Assembly (NCBI GenBank): GCA_047495785.1
Contig: JBLDXI010000010.1
Location: forward strand, 1,550,001-1,614,000
DNA from: Lepidodermella squamata
Taxonomy: Eukaryota; Gastrotricha
Direction: 5' to 3'
DNA length: 64,000 nucleotides
In this document: positions 11,173 to 22,753 of the stretch, piece after piece
How the letters are laid out: every line of letters starts with the position of its first letter
Numbering within the stretch: the first letter of the stretch is position 1
Notes under the pieces: model-generated
What the model saw: the letters and a program-made list of their open reading frames with translations, nothing else
What the model was told of the DNA's origin: nothing
The model's database searches: none
Program-made: the position numbers and the translations under genes

Positions 11173-13511
11173 ATGATCGAATTAGGCCGAATCTTACAAC
11201 TCATCACTCTTCTGTCACTACAACAAATCGCCACAAGCCAAAAAGAGGTAGAAGAAACTGTTTTTCGGAGAAATGAGACACTTTTCGACGCAATCGATCG
11301 AGCTTTCCCACCTGAGATGTTCGCGGCAGCGTATGGAAACAAAACCAGGCTAGCCGAACTTCTAAGGAAATGGCCAAAGCCTTCAGATGGTGCGAATGTC
11401 AAGGATTGGGTCCTGCAGACCCCGCTACACCTCGCCGCTAAATTTGGAAAGTTGGAAACAGCAAAACTACTCATAGAAAATGGTGCGGAGGTCAACTGGC
11501 GCAACCGTGATTTCGACGAAACACCCCTCCACCTAGCTGCGAAGTCTGGCTACTTGGATTTGGTGCGGCTACTGATTCAAAGTGGAGCAGATGTTGATGC
11601 TTCGATCAAGGTAACCTCAGTCCACTTCCCAGGTGGTACCCCGATGACCTACGCAATTGAAACCGCGAATTCCCTCGACACAGTTGGGATGTTGGTTCAA
11701 CTCGGCGGGGCGAATGTCAATTTGCCAAATCTTGAAAAATTAACCCCGCTACATCTGGCGGTCAAAAATCAGAATCTGGCCCTTGTCAACTTCTTGCTAG
11801 ACTCTGGCGCAGATATTGAGGCGAGAGACACGCAGGGCCGGTCTCCACTGAATTACCTGGTCTCGGTCCCGGAGGTCCATCCACAGCTGCCTATGATTGC
11901 CTATCTACTGAGCAGGGGAGCTAACATCGAGTCGCCGGACAATGTCGGCAGGACTCCGGTTCAAAACGCGATTCTACAAAGCCATAGAACCGTCGTGAAG
12001 TACTTGCTACAGAAAGGCGCGAAAATCAATAGCCGAGGAATCACAGGTCGGACTGTTCTGCATCGCGTTGTTGTGACGAAGTCACTGCGTAAGGTTGAAC
12101 TGGTTCAGTTTATGTTGAAGCATGGCGCTGATCCGACAATGAGCACGCCAGATGGCTGCGACATGCCACTCCACGAATTTGTCACCATGAACAAAACGGA
12201 CTACTACAATGAGTCGAGGGAGGTGATTTTGGAGATTGCGAGGCTGCTGATGAACTACGGCGCTGATCCTAACTACAAGGAGCCGTGTACTGGGACTTCT
12301 GCTCTTGATGTTGCGTTGAGTAATGGTTTCGTGCAATTGGCAGAAGTTCTACAGCATGGTCCTGGTCTAGACGCTCTCATGGAATTAGGTAACATTTCCA
12401 TACATTTTCTACTTAGAAGCTAAAGTAAGACTGAAGTTCTGATTTTTGAGCTTGGGGGAGAATCGGAGCAGGTCGGCCTACAATTTAATTACAAATTGAA
12501 ATCCATTTTCGATGTCCTTCTAAATTCTGGTATTTTTCAGATGAAGAACAGCCTCCTAGTCCCACCGACCTGGCCGTTACTTTCTCACACATTGGCCTGG
12601 ACAAACTCGAAGAAATCGTAATAATGCTGGCAAAAATGGATCCAGCTACCGCGACAAAAGAACGCGATTGGCTGAACCAAACCGCCCTACACGTTGCGTC
12701 CTTCTTCGGCCGAGCTTACGTCTCAATGGTACTGACCTGTTTCGGCTACGACATCAATGCGAAAGACATATTCGGCCGGACACCCTTAATCAATGCTGCT
12801 AGGATTGGAAATGTAGTTCTTATGGAATATTTCCTAGACAAAGGAGCTAATATCGAGACAACAGATGATGAAGGAATGACTCCGTTGTTATCGGCAGTCA
12901 AATATTCAAGTACCCCAGCTGCTGTTAGATTTCTAATCGCGAAAAAGGCGAATTTAACAGCTTTGGCGAAAGATGGCCTGTCAGCCCTTCACATGGCTGC
13001 GGTGAATCAAAATTTCGAAATTATGGAGATTCTTCTCAGCTCGAATCTTTCAGCCGATATTAAGACCCCACACGGCGAGACAGTTCTCAATTACCTTATG
13101 CATTCTTCCTGCTGTTACCCCCAAATACCAACCGTCGATATTTTAATGAAACACGGGGCAAGTACGAATATGCCGAACGATGAGGGCTATTCGCCGCTAC
13201 ATGGCGTAATATCATCGAAAAAGGGCTCGGAACTTTTGATTTTACTCATGTACCGAGGCGCAGATCCGAACGCTCCGAACCCTAAAATAGGATGTACCTC
13301 CCCAATTCAGTGGTACGCTCGAAATGCTGCCGGCGATCCGAATATTTCTGATGAAGAAATGGCCTCTGCTATGAAGTGGATGGTTGCATTTGGCGGAAAT
13401 GCAACAAAACCGGATTCATGCTATCATAACTTGTCACCGCTTAATTTGGCCGATAGGTCACTACGCCGTCTCACTGCCAGCGTTCTACGAACGTCGAGAC
13501 CATTCCTATGA
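11173..13511 (+). CDS. Secreted ankyrin-repeat protein, copy 2
   Basis: Exons 11173-12388 and 12541-13511 (152-bp intron, GTAACA...TTTTTCAG) give 728 aa. The ATG at 11173 is chosen because it opens a signal peptide (MIELGRILQLITLLSLQQIATS); the frame extends upstream only through a GTG. The conserved FPPEMFAAA segment is followed by ankyrin repeats such as TPLHLAAKFGKLETAKLLIE and RNRDFDETPLHLAAKSGY, which match copy 1 nearly residue for residue, then a less regular second half starting DWLNQTALHVASFFGR in exon 2. The intron sits at the same place and phase as in copy 1 (after the sequence MEL), so the pair arose by gene duplication after the intron was present. No catalytic or membrane segment is seen. 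Function unknown. Confidence 0.88.
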
Positions 13512-15195
13512 AACCTTCTGCCCTTTTTTTCTTTTGTAAAGAAATAACGTCATCGGCTAATCTCAAGCGTTGTTATTGTAATAATTCACTATATAACCTT
13601 CTCTCACTCTCTTGAAACAAAGTATGATAATTCATCATTTTTTTGGTTTTTTATAATAAAAAGAAGATGACAGTTTTTGAAGCCAATAGTGATATCATCT
13701 TCTCACATCGCGTGTAAGAATGGCCCGAGCTGTTTTTTTCGACCGAAAGCACAACGTGTTGAAAAAATGTTATTTTTTTATTCTTTCTTATATAATATAA
13801 TACTTCACTTGTTGCCTCGTGTATATTACCTATATATATGATGAGCAAACTCTTTGATGTGTAAATTTTGATGCTGCTGCTCTCGAGGTGTTTGCCGGTT
13901 GAAGTTTAATTGTTTCATAGAAAGGTGCTGCGGTTGAGGGTTGCGGTGGCAGCGTATAGACAAAGGCCGAGGAAAAGGATCACAACTTGAGGTTGAGCGA
14001 ACGAGCCAGAGTCCGTTATTCTGTTGCATTGTTGCCGGTAACAGTTTCCGAGTGATGTCCTGGAAAAAACAGGTCATTTCGGATTAAGATTCAATGAATC
14101 ATAGAATAATGTCTAACAGGCTCCTCACGAATAACAACTGAGGAATCGTCATTAAAAAACATGTCCCTTAAATATTCAAGCCAAGCCAAGAATGAAATTG
14201 AGACGCAAAGCAATAAAGAGAATCATTTTTTCAGCCAAAGAAAAAAGGGCTTTGCTCAATATGTACAAACCAAAGGAACGGCTTTAGCATTTTGTAAAGA
14301 TAATTAGGAATTAGGTAACTGAATCAGGTAATTTCTTGGCGATGATGAATCGGATAATTGTGATTTTAAGAAAATTTCAAGGAGTCTTCAAATCTTTGTA
14401 AGATATTTGCAGTCATTTTTTAAACTTGATCAATTTTCCTAATTTATAATTGACTGATTCTATTTGTAAGTAAATATAGGCGATAAAATAGCCGTTATTG
14501 TTATTTCCCGGCTTCGGGCTGACATCCCAATGCTAACCCTGAAGCCTTCAATTTTGTAAAAGCAATCATTTCGTTCATGATTAATCTATACATTTTCTCA
14601 TTTTTTTACTTGAATGATACATTATTCTTCGGACGTTCTAAAACTCGGATAGTCTCACACCTCACACCTCGGACTATTTTTTATTTAAAACGAGGCTTAA
14701 AGGGACACGTAGGGCATTTTTATTCAAGCTTTTATGGATAACTTGCAGCGGGACAAAATTTGTACAAAAATTGGGACAAAAATTCAAAACTATTTTGTAC
14801 TGCTTTTTAATTACTTTAATAATTATTACGCTGTGTTCTTAAAGCGATTTTCCGGCATGGGCTAAAAATGCGCAAAATTCAATGACTAATTTCAAAATTG
14901 ATAATTAATTACCCGAAATTTTGAAAATTAATTAACGTGGTGCCATAAATTATTTTAAAATTAGTCAACGTTTTAGTAATCAATTGCTGTACATGTTAAC
15001 TGAGATACATAAGGTAAAAAATAAACCGATAAACGAAGCACGTGGTGATTCAATTCATCATCATAAGAAAAGACCTAGGTTTAGAGCAAGTGTTACGTCT
15101 CCCTAATCCTCATATTCCGCTTTGAATCAAAAAAAGATATGATATTCCATTGAGATAATCATTATATTCTTCGCGGAATGATTTTAAACTCTCAC
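13512..15195. other. Long intergenic stretch, no gene seen
   Basis: About 1.7 kb of AT-rich sequence. The open frames 13651-13848 and 13826-14077 (-) lack any recognisable domain. The missing 3' exon of the Ly6-like gene at 15196-15544 should lie here, but no CC...CN coding block was found on the minus strand. Several degenerate AATT-rich palindromes occur around 14860-14970. Confidence 0.35.
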
Positions 15196-15544
15196 CTTGT
15201 GCAGTAAGTATAGCTGATTCCGTCGATAGAAACAGCTTCCATGCAGGTCGGCGAACACGTTTGGCGGATGTATGGATAAGTAACTGAATTCACGTCGAGC
15301 TAAATTTGATTAATGACAATTTCCAATTAAGAATGGTGCTCAGCCAATTTACCCGGCAATAAATCTCCGGTCCAGTACAAGTCTGTTGGATATTGCTGTT
15401 CTCACAGGTTAACGCGTTGCCTTCACATAGGAAGCAGGACAAGCCATCGGCGAGGTGAAAACTCGATGGAAATACAAAAATTACAGCCAAAAACAGCATT
15501 TTAATCGAGGATGAAACAGCGAGGCTCAATACTTTCAAACGCAT
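15196..15544 (-). CDS. Ly6/uPAR-like secreted protein, 5' exons only
   Basis: Minus-strand exons 15353-15544 and 15196-15299, splitting at CGG|GTAAAT and joined through TTTAG, give about 98 residues ending at a further donor (AAG|GTGAG). Residues 1-35 hold a hydrophobic signal region (MLFLAVIFVF), followed by the Ly6-type opening LSCFLCEGNALTCE and then Cys residues spaced as in three-finger domains: C at QTC, C at EIYC, QTCSPTC, YTYC. The last exon with the CC...CN ending and any GPI signal was not found within 1.6 kb downstream, so the gene is either longer than I can trace or broken. By family such proteins are small extracellular modulators or adhesion molecules. Identification is moderate; the gene boundary is uncertain. 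Confidence 0.55.
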
Positions 15545-16470
15545 TAGTGAAGGTAATTAACAGGCAGAAAAAAACAGATCTACAGAAAAACAACAAATGA
15601 AATCACAATTACGTTTGCAAAACAAACCGCTCGCATGGTTCACGTCTATGGCGAAACGAGAGCAAAACAACAAGAACGGTGGCGCGTTGCAAATCTGTCT
15701 GGGCGGTCGCGTTTCGCTGGGCGTGTGACGGCGCGCGGGCGGGCGAAAAACAGCCGTGCTGCGCCATATAACATGAGTAATTGTTGAGCAAACACTCGCG
15801 AGGACGCTCATTGTTTTTACGATAAACAACAGATTATTACAAGATATACAAAAGGCGTGTAATCCGCGCGCCTCGCACAAGTGCCGCGCTTCGCACTGTT
15901 TGCAACGCTCAACTCGATATAGAGAGATAGGCGTAGTAACATTAAAAACGCAACATTTTCTCTCGAAACGGCACTTGTGTAACGGAAACGCTATCGTGAA
16001 AATGGCGTCGCGTTTTGCGCTAAATTGCCGGCTAAAAAAGGGCCCGCTTGGCTGATAGCTGAAATCATCCTGCGCAATTTTATTACCGATAAAATGACCC
16101 GCGCGCTTCCTCACCACCTGCGAAATTCGCAGCGCAGGGCCAGTAATTGGTAAATCATGTTTGCTCACCCTGCTGTACGCACCTAGGTAGCGTGCGTAGA
16201 CAGGATCATATTAAAGGTAAACAAAGCGAGTCGAGGACGCACTGCGGGTGACAAAAGGCGCACCTCAAGTGCGCGGATAATGACCAGTGTTGCCCCGGTG
16301 TTCTGTACCAGCAGTGATTCCAGCTACCGTTTCGGAGGCAAACACGGCTCATGTCTCGTATTTACTCTGACACATAATTGACCGCCGGCTGTCTGAACCG
16401 TAATTAAGCCGGCATGTAATTATCTCCGTTGACATGAAAACATATTTTTATTACGTATTTCCGTAAAAAA
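15545..16470. promoter_or_regulatory. GC-rich upstream region
   Basis: This region is richer in GC and CpG than its surroundings (notably 15690-15760 and 15860-16160), with several GCGCG runs. It lies upstream of the minus-strand Ly6-like gene and downstream of the mucin-like gene. Long open frames here (15557-16168, -) look like by-products of GC-rich sequence, with no domain and no paralogue. A promoter or unmethylated CpG-rich domain is a guess. Confidence 0.3.
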
Positions 16471-17599
16471 TCACAATTCTGTCCGCAGTATTCTGGGCGG
16501 CGCTGGTCGCAGGAACGGAGTTTTTAGCATCATCATCTCTTCATGCATTGCGTTGTACCGCTGCGGCTGTTGACGGCTGAATGTTGAAGATCGAGCCTCA
16601 GATAATGTATCGCGACGTTTGCGGCATTTAGAGCAGCAACAACAGCATGCAGTGACGAGAAGGATTGTAATAAACAAGATAAGAGTTGCAATGATTAGAA
16701 TCAAAATTGACTCAATCCACTCGAGTCTTCTTGAAATGGATGCAGATAGATCGCAGTCGAAGCGCGGTTGTTCTGAGAGGCAAAGGTAACTAATTGCAGT
16801 GAGAAGTGTGACTAGAAAATATTTTTTCTTCCGGCCAATAAATTGTGTATTGCCCACTTTATCCCTCATTTTTCAGCCGCAAATAATTCAGTGAACGAAA
16901 AATATTTTTCAGAAATTTTAATGGGGAGCTAAAAATTACCAAAATAAATTGCTAAATCGTCGAAATTATCATTGACTTCAAGTAATATTTTTAATTTATT
17001 AAGGACGTACCTTCTTTACTTGAGAATCGTTTCCTAATTTTCTCCCAATAGAATCCAACTCCTGTGATATTTTGACATTCTTCGATTTCATCTTTCGCGG
17101 AAGAATCGGTAATATTTTCAGATTCTGGTTCCGAATTTGAATTTTCGGTGAAATTGATCACAATCGTGTTCATTGTAGTTAGCTCTGGTATCGCCCGACT
17201 GCTACCTGTTTGCTCGATCGAGGCGCTAATTACTTCGGTAGTTTTTAACAATCTAGTAGTTGTTGTAATTTCTAGCTGGACAATAACTTCCGGCGATGTT
17301 TCATTGGGAGGGATGGAGGTAGTTGCGATTGGCGTAGACGTCTCATCAGTCTCGATTTCCAGATGCCCTTCTCCACTAGAAATACTTGCGTTAGCCGCTG
17401 TAGAGCTGTCAACTTCCTCAGCGATACTGAAACTTGAAATCACAGTTGCATCTCCAGCCTCTTCCTTGGTCTGGTTTCCATCATTTGACGCCAAACTTGT
17501 TGGTAAAAATTCTTCAGTTAAAGGATCCGCTTCACTGAGCTGTAGTAATATCGCGATAACAATAAGGCAGTGATATGGCAACAACATAATGGTTTTCAT
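16471..17599 (-). CDS. Mucin-like type I membrane protein with juxtamembrane Cys cluster
   Basis: Exons 17011-17599 and 16471-16772 (minus, 238-bp intron, GTACGT...CTCTCAG) give 296 aa. Residues 1-24 are a signal peptide (MKTIMLLPYHCLIVIAIL...). Residues 25-190 are Ser/Thr/Glu-rich with several N-glycosylation sites (NQT, NAS, NET, NFT, NIT) and no Cys except near the end (EEC), so a heavily O-glycosylated stalk is likely. A transmembrane helix (IESILILIIATLILFITILL) follows in exon 2 and is capped by ACCCCCSKCRKRRD: five Cys in a row plus basic residues, a typical palmitoylation and stop-transfer arrangement. A 50-residue cytosolic tail ends the protein. The joining restores a GAA codon across the intron. 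No homologue recognised; a surface mucin or adhesion protein fits what is seen. Confidence 0.72.
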
Positions 17600-17790
17600 T
17601 TAAGCATTAATTTGAGCACGAGAAAAACAAATCTTTGTGTCGCTGTACTGGCCTAGGAATTACTACAGCCGTAACAAGGGAGGTAATCGTGTCGCATACC
17701 ATCTTCATGCGTTATAAGTTTGTTTGTGTTAAATTTTAATGACAAATTTTCGTTCATTTTCAAATGATAGCTGATTGACAAAGAAGTGCC

Positions 17791-18651
17791 TCATAATCCG
17801 TAGAAGATCTTGCAAGCTGCTCTGCAGTCTGCGACAGAAGGAAGCGGTGCCGTCGTCTGCAACAAGTTAGAGGGAATTTAGGTTCTATTAAGGATATATT
17901 TGGTACTCACTTTGCACAAGCTCGAAGAATCGCTGCCAGGTTTTATGCATGCACATGTTTCAGCAATATTATCGCCATCTACATCGATTTCACATTTCAG
18001 AGTCTTCTGATTCTAGATAGGAAAATAGAACTGATCAGCTGAGCTCTCCATAACTAATGCCAGGCTTACATATTTGCACATGGCTAGACATAATGAAGCT
18101 GATCCTGTGTTCACGAGTTTAGCCTTCGAATGCGCTAGGGAGCAGTAACCCGATCGGTTTGAGGTGCAGCGACAAAAAGCGTCATCCGTGTTATTGATGG
18201 TTGAGCATAAATAGTTTTCATACTAATAGTTGAAGCTTAAATGTACACAAGCTTCTATGAATCAAGGAATTACCGGTATAGCTGCGCTACACTCGTCAAC
18301 GGAGGAGTAAGTCCCAGAACTGGTCATTATCTAAAAAAATCAGAATCTTATTATTAGCCCAGAACGACTACTTCCACGAACGTCCCAGTTGTCGATTGAG
18401 CAATCCGTTGAACTTATCCGGCATTTAATAAGGCTATCAGATAGATCTCGGCAATACTTGTAGGTTGTAGCCGCTGCTGTAGTTGTAGGCGTTGATTGAC
18501 ATGCCAGACAAGAATCCACACCTTGGTCGGGTGGAATTATAGTTGATTTTAGGATAATCTCAAAAAATCAGAACTCACTAATCGCTATAAAGCAGGCGAG
18601 CCAAATGAGCATACTTGGAGTACACTGTTGGAGTGATTTTTTGAACCTCAT
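17791..18651 (-). CDS. Cys-rich secreted protein, family member 1 of 4
   Basis: Six minus-strand exons: 18579-18651, 18382-18521, 18274-18330, 18070-18222, 17911-18012, 17791-17856; they join in frame to 196 aa ending in TGA. Exon 1 encodes the signal peptide (MLIWLACFIAI within it). The mature part carries spaced cysteines, with family motifs TYKYCRDLSDSLIKC, CSIDNWD, YSSVDECSAAIP, DDAFCRC, ETCACI and CRAACK. Introns are 52-60 bp apart from two longer ones, and every exon boundary matches its sister at 18945-19752. I do not recognise the domain; the even number and spacing of Cys suggest disulfide-bonded extracellular repeats. It lies head to tail with member 2. None of the exons forms a long open frame, so automatic ORF calling misses this gene. 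Function unknown. Confidence 0.75.
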
Positions 18652-18944
18652 TTCGTACCACGAATAATTGTTAATACGTCATGCGGAACTCGGATTGTTA
18701 GGATCAAGTTGCGCAAAAACAACAATTTTGACAACAAAATAGCACCTTTGGATAGCCTACGTCAGTTTAGAAGAGCATTTTTCACACTTGCGGCGTGAGC
18801 ACATTACACCTGTCTGGGATTAGCCTGAGCTTGAGTGAAAACAATAAAAAAGCTTGAAACGCTGGTTATTTTCGGTTTTGAGATGAAAATGAGGAATTCG
18901 ATAAAATTTTGTTTTATTTGGTCGATTCAGTTAATCAAGTTCAT

Positions 18945-19752
18945 TCAACCAGCGGCAGCGTAAACATCGTCGCATGCTTTTACACAAGTTTCTTGGTTAT
19001 CTCTATTGGTCGCAGTGACGCAAATGCCTATCGTATCGCTGTTTCGAGCGATGCAAGCGCAAGTTTCAGGCACTCCATTTCGGTCGACATCCATTATGCA
19101 CTGGATAATTTTGCGACCCTGAAAAATTGAAATAGACGTATTTTCACTGTAGCTTCATCAAATCACTCACGTAGGAGCAGAATGAGTTGCACATTGTAGC
19201 ATTAGGCAATTGGACAATTTTGGCTAGGGCCGGCTTCTCTAAGACACAATTCGGTCTCGTTGAGCATCGGCAATAGGCATCATCCACATTAGCTTTCGTC
19301 GAGCAAAGAAAGGTTTCATACTGAAAATTCAGAATTTGAAGATTAGGTTCGCGGATTAGTAAGAACTCACAGGTATAGCTGCTTCGCAATCTCCAACAGA
19401 GGAATAGATACCCGAGCCAGTCATAATCTGTCACATTAGTAGGAATAGGTTTTAAAAGATCAGTTAATTCATGCGACTAACATCCCAATTGTCAGCTGAG
19501 CAATTCGCGGTTGAAAGTCGGCATTTTATAAGATTGCTACTTAAATCACGACAGTATTTGTACGTAACCGCAACAACTTTCGACTAAAATGAACTTCAAA
19601 GATTCAATTCCGAAAATTTTTCAAATAACTCACAGCATCGCTGGGACTGGAAACGCAAGCATAGCATTGAGCTGCAAGAACTAGAAGAGAAAATTGTTGC
19701 TTGCAAAAAACAGATCAAACTCACAAGGTACTGCAATTAAAGCTAGCTTCAT
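18945..19752 (-). CDS. Cys-rich secreted protein, family member 2 of 4
   Basis: Six minus-strand exons: 19725-19752, 19634-19680, 19482-19583, 19371-19427, 19171-19320, 18945-19118, giving 185 aa. The short signal peptide (MKLALIAVPFLAA) is split by the first intron. Mature motifs are QCYACV, TYKYCRDLSSNLIKC, CSADNWD, YSSVGDCEAAIP, DDAYCRC, ETCACI and a C-terminal ETCVKACDD. Exon 4 (57 bp) has the same length as in member 1, and both end in AAIP. Acceptors are strong (TTTTCAG type). The family also includes members 3 and 4 at 21981-22753 and 23488-24269, separated from this pair by a CXorf65-like gene and a Ly6 gene. No known domain is recognised and no function is claimed. Confidence 0.77.
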
Positions 19753-19945
19753 CGTTGCATATACACCGCAAAACAATGGCAACGGTCGTAGACTTCGCCA
19801 TCTGATAAGGCAAGCAACTTGTTTACTCGCGCATCTCTTTAAATTAATGTGTCAAAATTATATTGTTGTGATGATGAGAAAGAGCTCAGTGATGTTTATC
19901 TCTTTTATTTTTTGTTATTAATTACTCTATACAGTTCTCAGGGTT

Positions 19946-20618
19946 TCATTGCGCATGAGGGCGACCGCTGCTGTTAGGCGACGCGTTGCTGTGATTTCGA
20001 CTTGAAAGAGTTCCGAGTAAAGCTGTTGCCCCAGCGGTTACACCCAGCGAGGCTTTTTCCTTAGCGCCAGACCCGAGCAGAGCATTGGCCACAGTCATGT
20101 TCGTTAGATTCAAGACTTTTTTCGGCGCTTGAGTCTTATTTCCGCCTTTTGTCGGCGTCTTCTGATTAGTCGGGTTCAACAAATCTGAAAAATTAAATTG
20201 ACCTGGATGAATTCAGCTTTCAGCCAGGTGACGAAACCTACTCATGAAGTCTTTATCATCAACAGCGCTGTTGAGAAGTGGTGTGAATTTGTAAGAATTA
20301 GCTAGGTTATCAGCCGGTTTTGACTCTTCGACCTTCAGCAGAACTAGCCGCTCTCGAGGCTGGATTGCCTCACTTGCGTACGACTCCATATTTTTGAACA
20401 GGTACTTGCAGTCACCGGACTCATCAGCCAGATCGATTTGATCTAGAGAATAAGCCATAAAAAATCATTTTAAGCTTGAATCTTCTGAAACGCATACCAT
20501 CTTTCCCGCAAACGTCAAAGCAGATTTGTCTCAAGCTGTAGAGAAGTGAGAAATTTTTGCATTGCGTGTTGAACACGTGCGACTTGCCATCACCGAAGAG
20601 CACTACAGCGAACGCCAT
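19946..20618 (-). CDS. CXorf65/C22orf15-like protein
   Basis: Exons 20498-20618, 20242-20442 and 19946-20184 on the minus strand (55- and 57-bp introns) join in frame. The ATG at 20618 is preferred over 20636 because MAFAVVLFGDGKSHVFN aligns with the start of the vertebrate CXorf65/C22orf15 family, a small ubiquitin-like fold protein. Following matches to that family as I recall it are: LLYSLRQICFD, a D-L-x-D-E-S-G motif (QIDLADESGDCKYLF), YASEAI, VLLKVEE and NSYKFTPLL. The C-terminal third is low-complexity, rich in Lys, Asn, Thr and Ser. No signal peptide, so cytosolic, unlike its neighbours. The role of the family is not established. Assignment is from remembered sequence patterns, fairly confident. 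Confidence 0.72.
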
Positions 20619-21256
20619 TATCCGAGGTGAAAGCAATTTTCACAATACAGAAGTGACAGGAAGAATAGGTGCGAATTAATTATTACCTAAAGCGCCGCCT
20701 AAATTATTGGATTCCTGTTTTTTTACCACCTATAATGTGCGATTTTTTCGCAGACAAAGCGGCACCTGCGATGGCGCCTGGTAGCGCAGCAACGTGCGTG
20801 AGCGCATAAAAAATCAAAGTAATAAAACCGAACTTGCCGCGCGCTTTGTTGTATTGATTGGGAAAAACCTCGCACAATAATAATAACCCATTTTTATTTG
20901 ATGAGCACACATTTTTCACGCACAAATTATGCACACACAATCAAATGAAAAAGGGTGTTTACGATTCTTTGTGTGTATAATTAAAACTTGCATAATTTAT
21001 CGATGGGATTGTGCATCATTCCAGCTATCAGTGCATGATTTCCCGTGGGTCTCGCGTTGCAGTCCAGTGGGGAAACCGGCACGACGGCTCATTTGTTTTA
21101 TGACGGCCGGTTCGTCCTGATTGAATGTGTCAGAAAACAAATTTTCTGGTCCAGCTCCAAAACTCGTTGTACCATGTACCAACAGGCACCATCATCGGCT
21201 GCTCGCAGAATGACGCGTTGTTTATTTTCGAAATTCGCCACGACGCTGATGCGATT
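20619..21256. promoter_or_regulatory. Upstream region between divergent genes
   Basis: 638 bp between the minus-strand CXorf65-like gene and the plus-strand Ly6 gene; both promoters must lie here. Open frames on both strands have no recognisable content. No TATA element stands out. Confidence 0.3.
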
Positions 21257-21960
21257 ATGCGAGGAAGTTTCACTACCCGTTTCGCTGTCTGCTTCGTCGC
21301 CCTGGTACCAGTTGTTCTCGCGAAGCAGGGCTCAAACCCGCTAATAACCGGCCCGGGCGAGGTGTTTGGAGAAGTTTCTGTTGGACCTACTCAACAAGGC
21401 CGGCAGAGCGAGTTGGACACTCGGCTTCAGTGTTACAGGTGCGAAAATGAGTACAGCAATAATATGTGCAAAAGCGATTTGCGGCTAACCCACTGCGAGG
21501 AAACTTTCGATACCTGCCAGACCATTGTTTTCTACTCAGGTAATTTTTAATCTACAATATCTTGCGAACTCCTAGGAATTGTTAGGAAAATGGCGATTTA
21601 CAAAACCTTCCTCATAATAATTGTTAATAAATAAGATAAATCGAACATATTTTTGATTTTTTTTTAATTACATTTCCTTTTTGCTATGAAGTACTAATTT
21701 TGGATTTTTCCGTAGATGTCAGTCGAAAAATAACGATAACGAAATCTTGCGCTATGAATGCGTCCTGCCAGTACCAGTCTCGAAAAGCCAACGAACGGTA
21801 CCCATGCGACAAAGAGTCCTCTTCATCCTGGATGTGCGTTTACTGCTGCCACAACAACAAATGCAACCGAGAGTCGTCTTCAACCGTTCATTCTTTGAAT
21901 GGATCAACGATTTTTCTTGAAGTTTTAGTCCTTTTATTATATAGTGTAAACTGTAAATAA
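21257..21960 (+). CDS. GPI-type Ly6/uPAR (three-finger) protein
   Basis: Exons 21257-21539 and 21716-21960 (176-bp intron, GTAATT...CCGTAG) give 175 aa. The ATG at 21257 opens a signal peptide (RFAVCFVALVPVVLA). A short Gly-rich spacer precedes the three-finger domain: LQCYRCENEY, C at NNMC, HCEETFDTCQT, then in exon 2 KSCAMNASC, YPC, and the hallmark ending CVYCCHNNKCNRES. The C-terminus (STIFLEVLVLLLYSV) is a hydrophobic GPI-attachment signal. By family this is a small surface protein; some members (Lynx type) bind and tune nicotinic Cys-loop receptors, which is notable given the receptor array from 28 kb, though proximity proves nothing. It converges on Cys-rich family member 3, the stop codons being about 20 bp apart. 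Confidence 0.83.
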
Positions 21961-21980
21961 AGTCGATTGGGTTGGTCATT

Positions 21981-22753
21981 CTAGCTGGTTGTTAGACCCT
22001 GTAGAAATTGATAGCACGCAAATTTACAGCTGTCATTATTGAGGTAAGTTGTCGTTGCGCCCTATTAAGATAATGAAAAACATTAAATTAAGGTGGACGT
22101 GGGGAAATCGAGAACTACCTCGCAAAGTGTTGTGGTATCAGCGATCGAGCTAACGCAGAAGCACATGTTGGCGCTTGTCAGCGTGGCAGTTGTTTTTGCC
22201 TTGCACAGAATGTTCCTCTCGCCCTGTTGTACGCAAGAAATAAGACAGTTTGGTTCATTTCGAATTATCTTACAAAGCATGCGTTGTAGCAGCGGGATGC
22301 TGTCAGAGCGTCTTTAACCGCTCGGGGGCAGCTTAAGCTTTGAGAAATTGTCTGGCAAGTGCACCGGTAATTAGTTGGGTCGGAACACATGTACCTAGCT
22401 GATTGGGCCTAACAAAAATCACAATTAATTAAACAACAAAATATATGGTTTTGACGGTATTACTGGAATTGCTGCATAACAAGTTGGTTCATCAACGTAA
22501 GTAGTCGATCCTCGCTAGTATGAAAGCTGATTAATCCGGATAAATTTCTCAACCGGATAAATTGAGAACTCACATCTGTCATTCCGTCAGCACTGCAACT
22601 CGCTGTCGATAAACGGCATACTGTTTTCAACAATATCGGGTCGTCGCATTGCTTGTAAGTCGGCGGTGTGGATGCGACAGTTGAGGGAGGACAGCATAGC
22701 ACGTCTCGCAAGCAAATTACGGTTAGCACTAGGAATATGCTGTTAATAACCAT
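21981..22753 (-). CDS. Cys-rich secreted protein, family member 3 of 4
   Basis: Five minus-strand exons: 22574-22753, 22464-22514, 22274-22408, 22119-22223, 21981-22061; 183 aa. The ATG at 22753 is preferred to one 48 bp upstream because it starts the signal peptide MVINSIFLVLTVICLRDVLC, aligned with member 4. Family motifs: TYKQCDDP, CRLSTASCSADGMTD, TYVDEPTCYAAIP, CRYNAC-type block (SRCYNACF), NMCFCVSSIAD and a final SCKFACYQFL. The first 60 codons combine what are two or three exons in members 1 and 2. Exon lengths 51, 135 and 105 bp equal those of member 4 exactly, so the two are recent duplicates. Function unknown. Confidence 0.76.

Noticed and set aside
15557-16168. 203-codon minus-strand open frame.
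   Set aside because: Lies in CpG-rich DNA, where long chance frames are common; Cys/His/Arg-rich composition without pattern.
20704-20940. 78-codon minus-strand frame upstream of the CXorf65-like gene.
   Set aside because: Does not connect in frame to the gene and has no family; treated as promoter-region noise.
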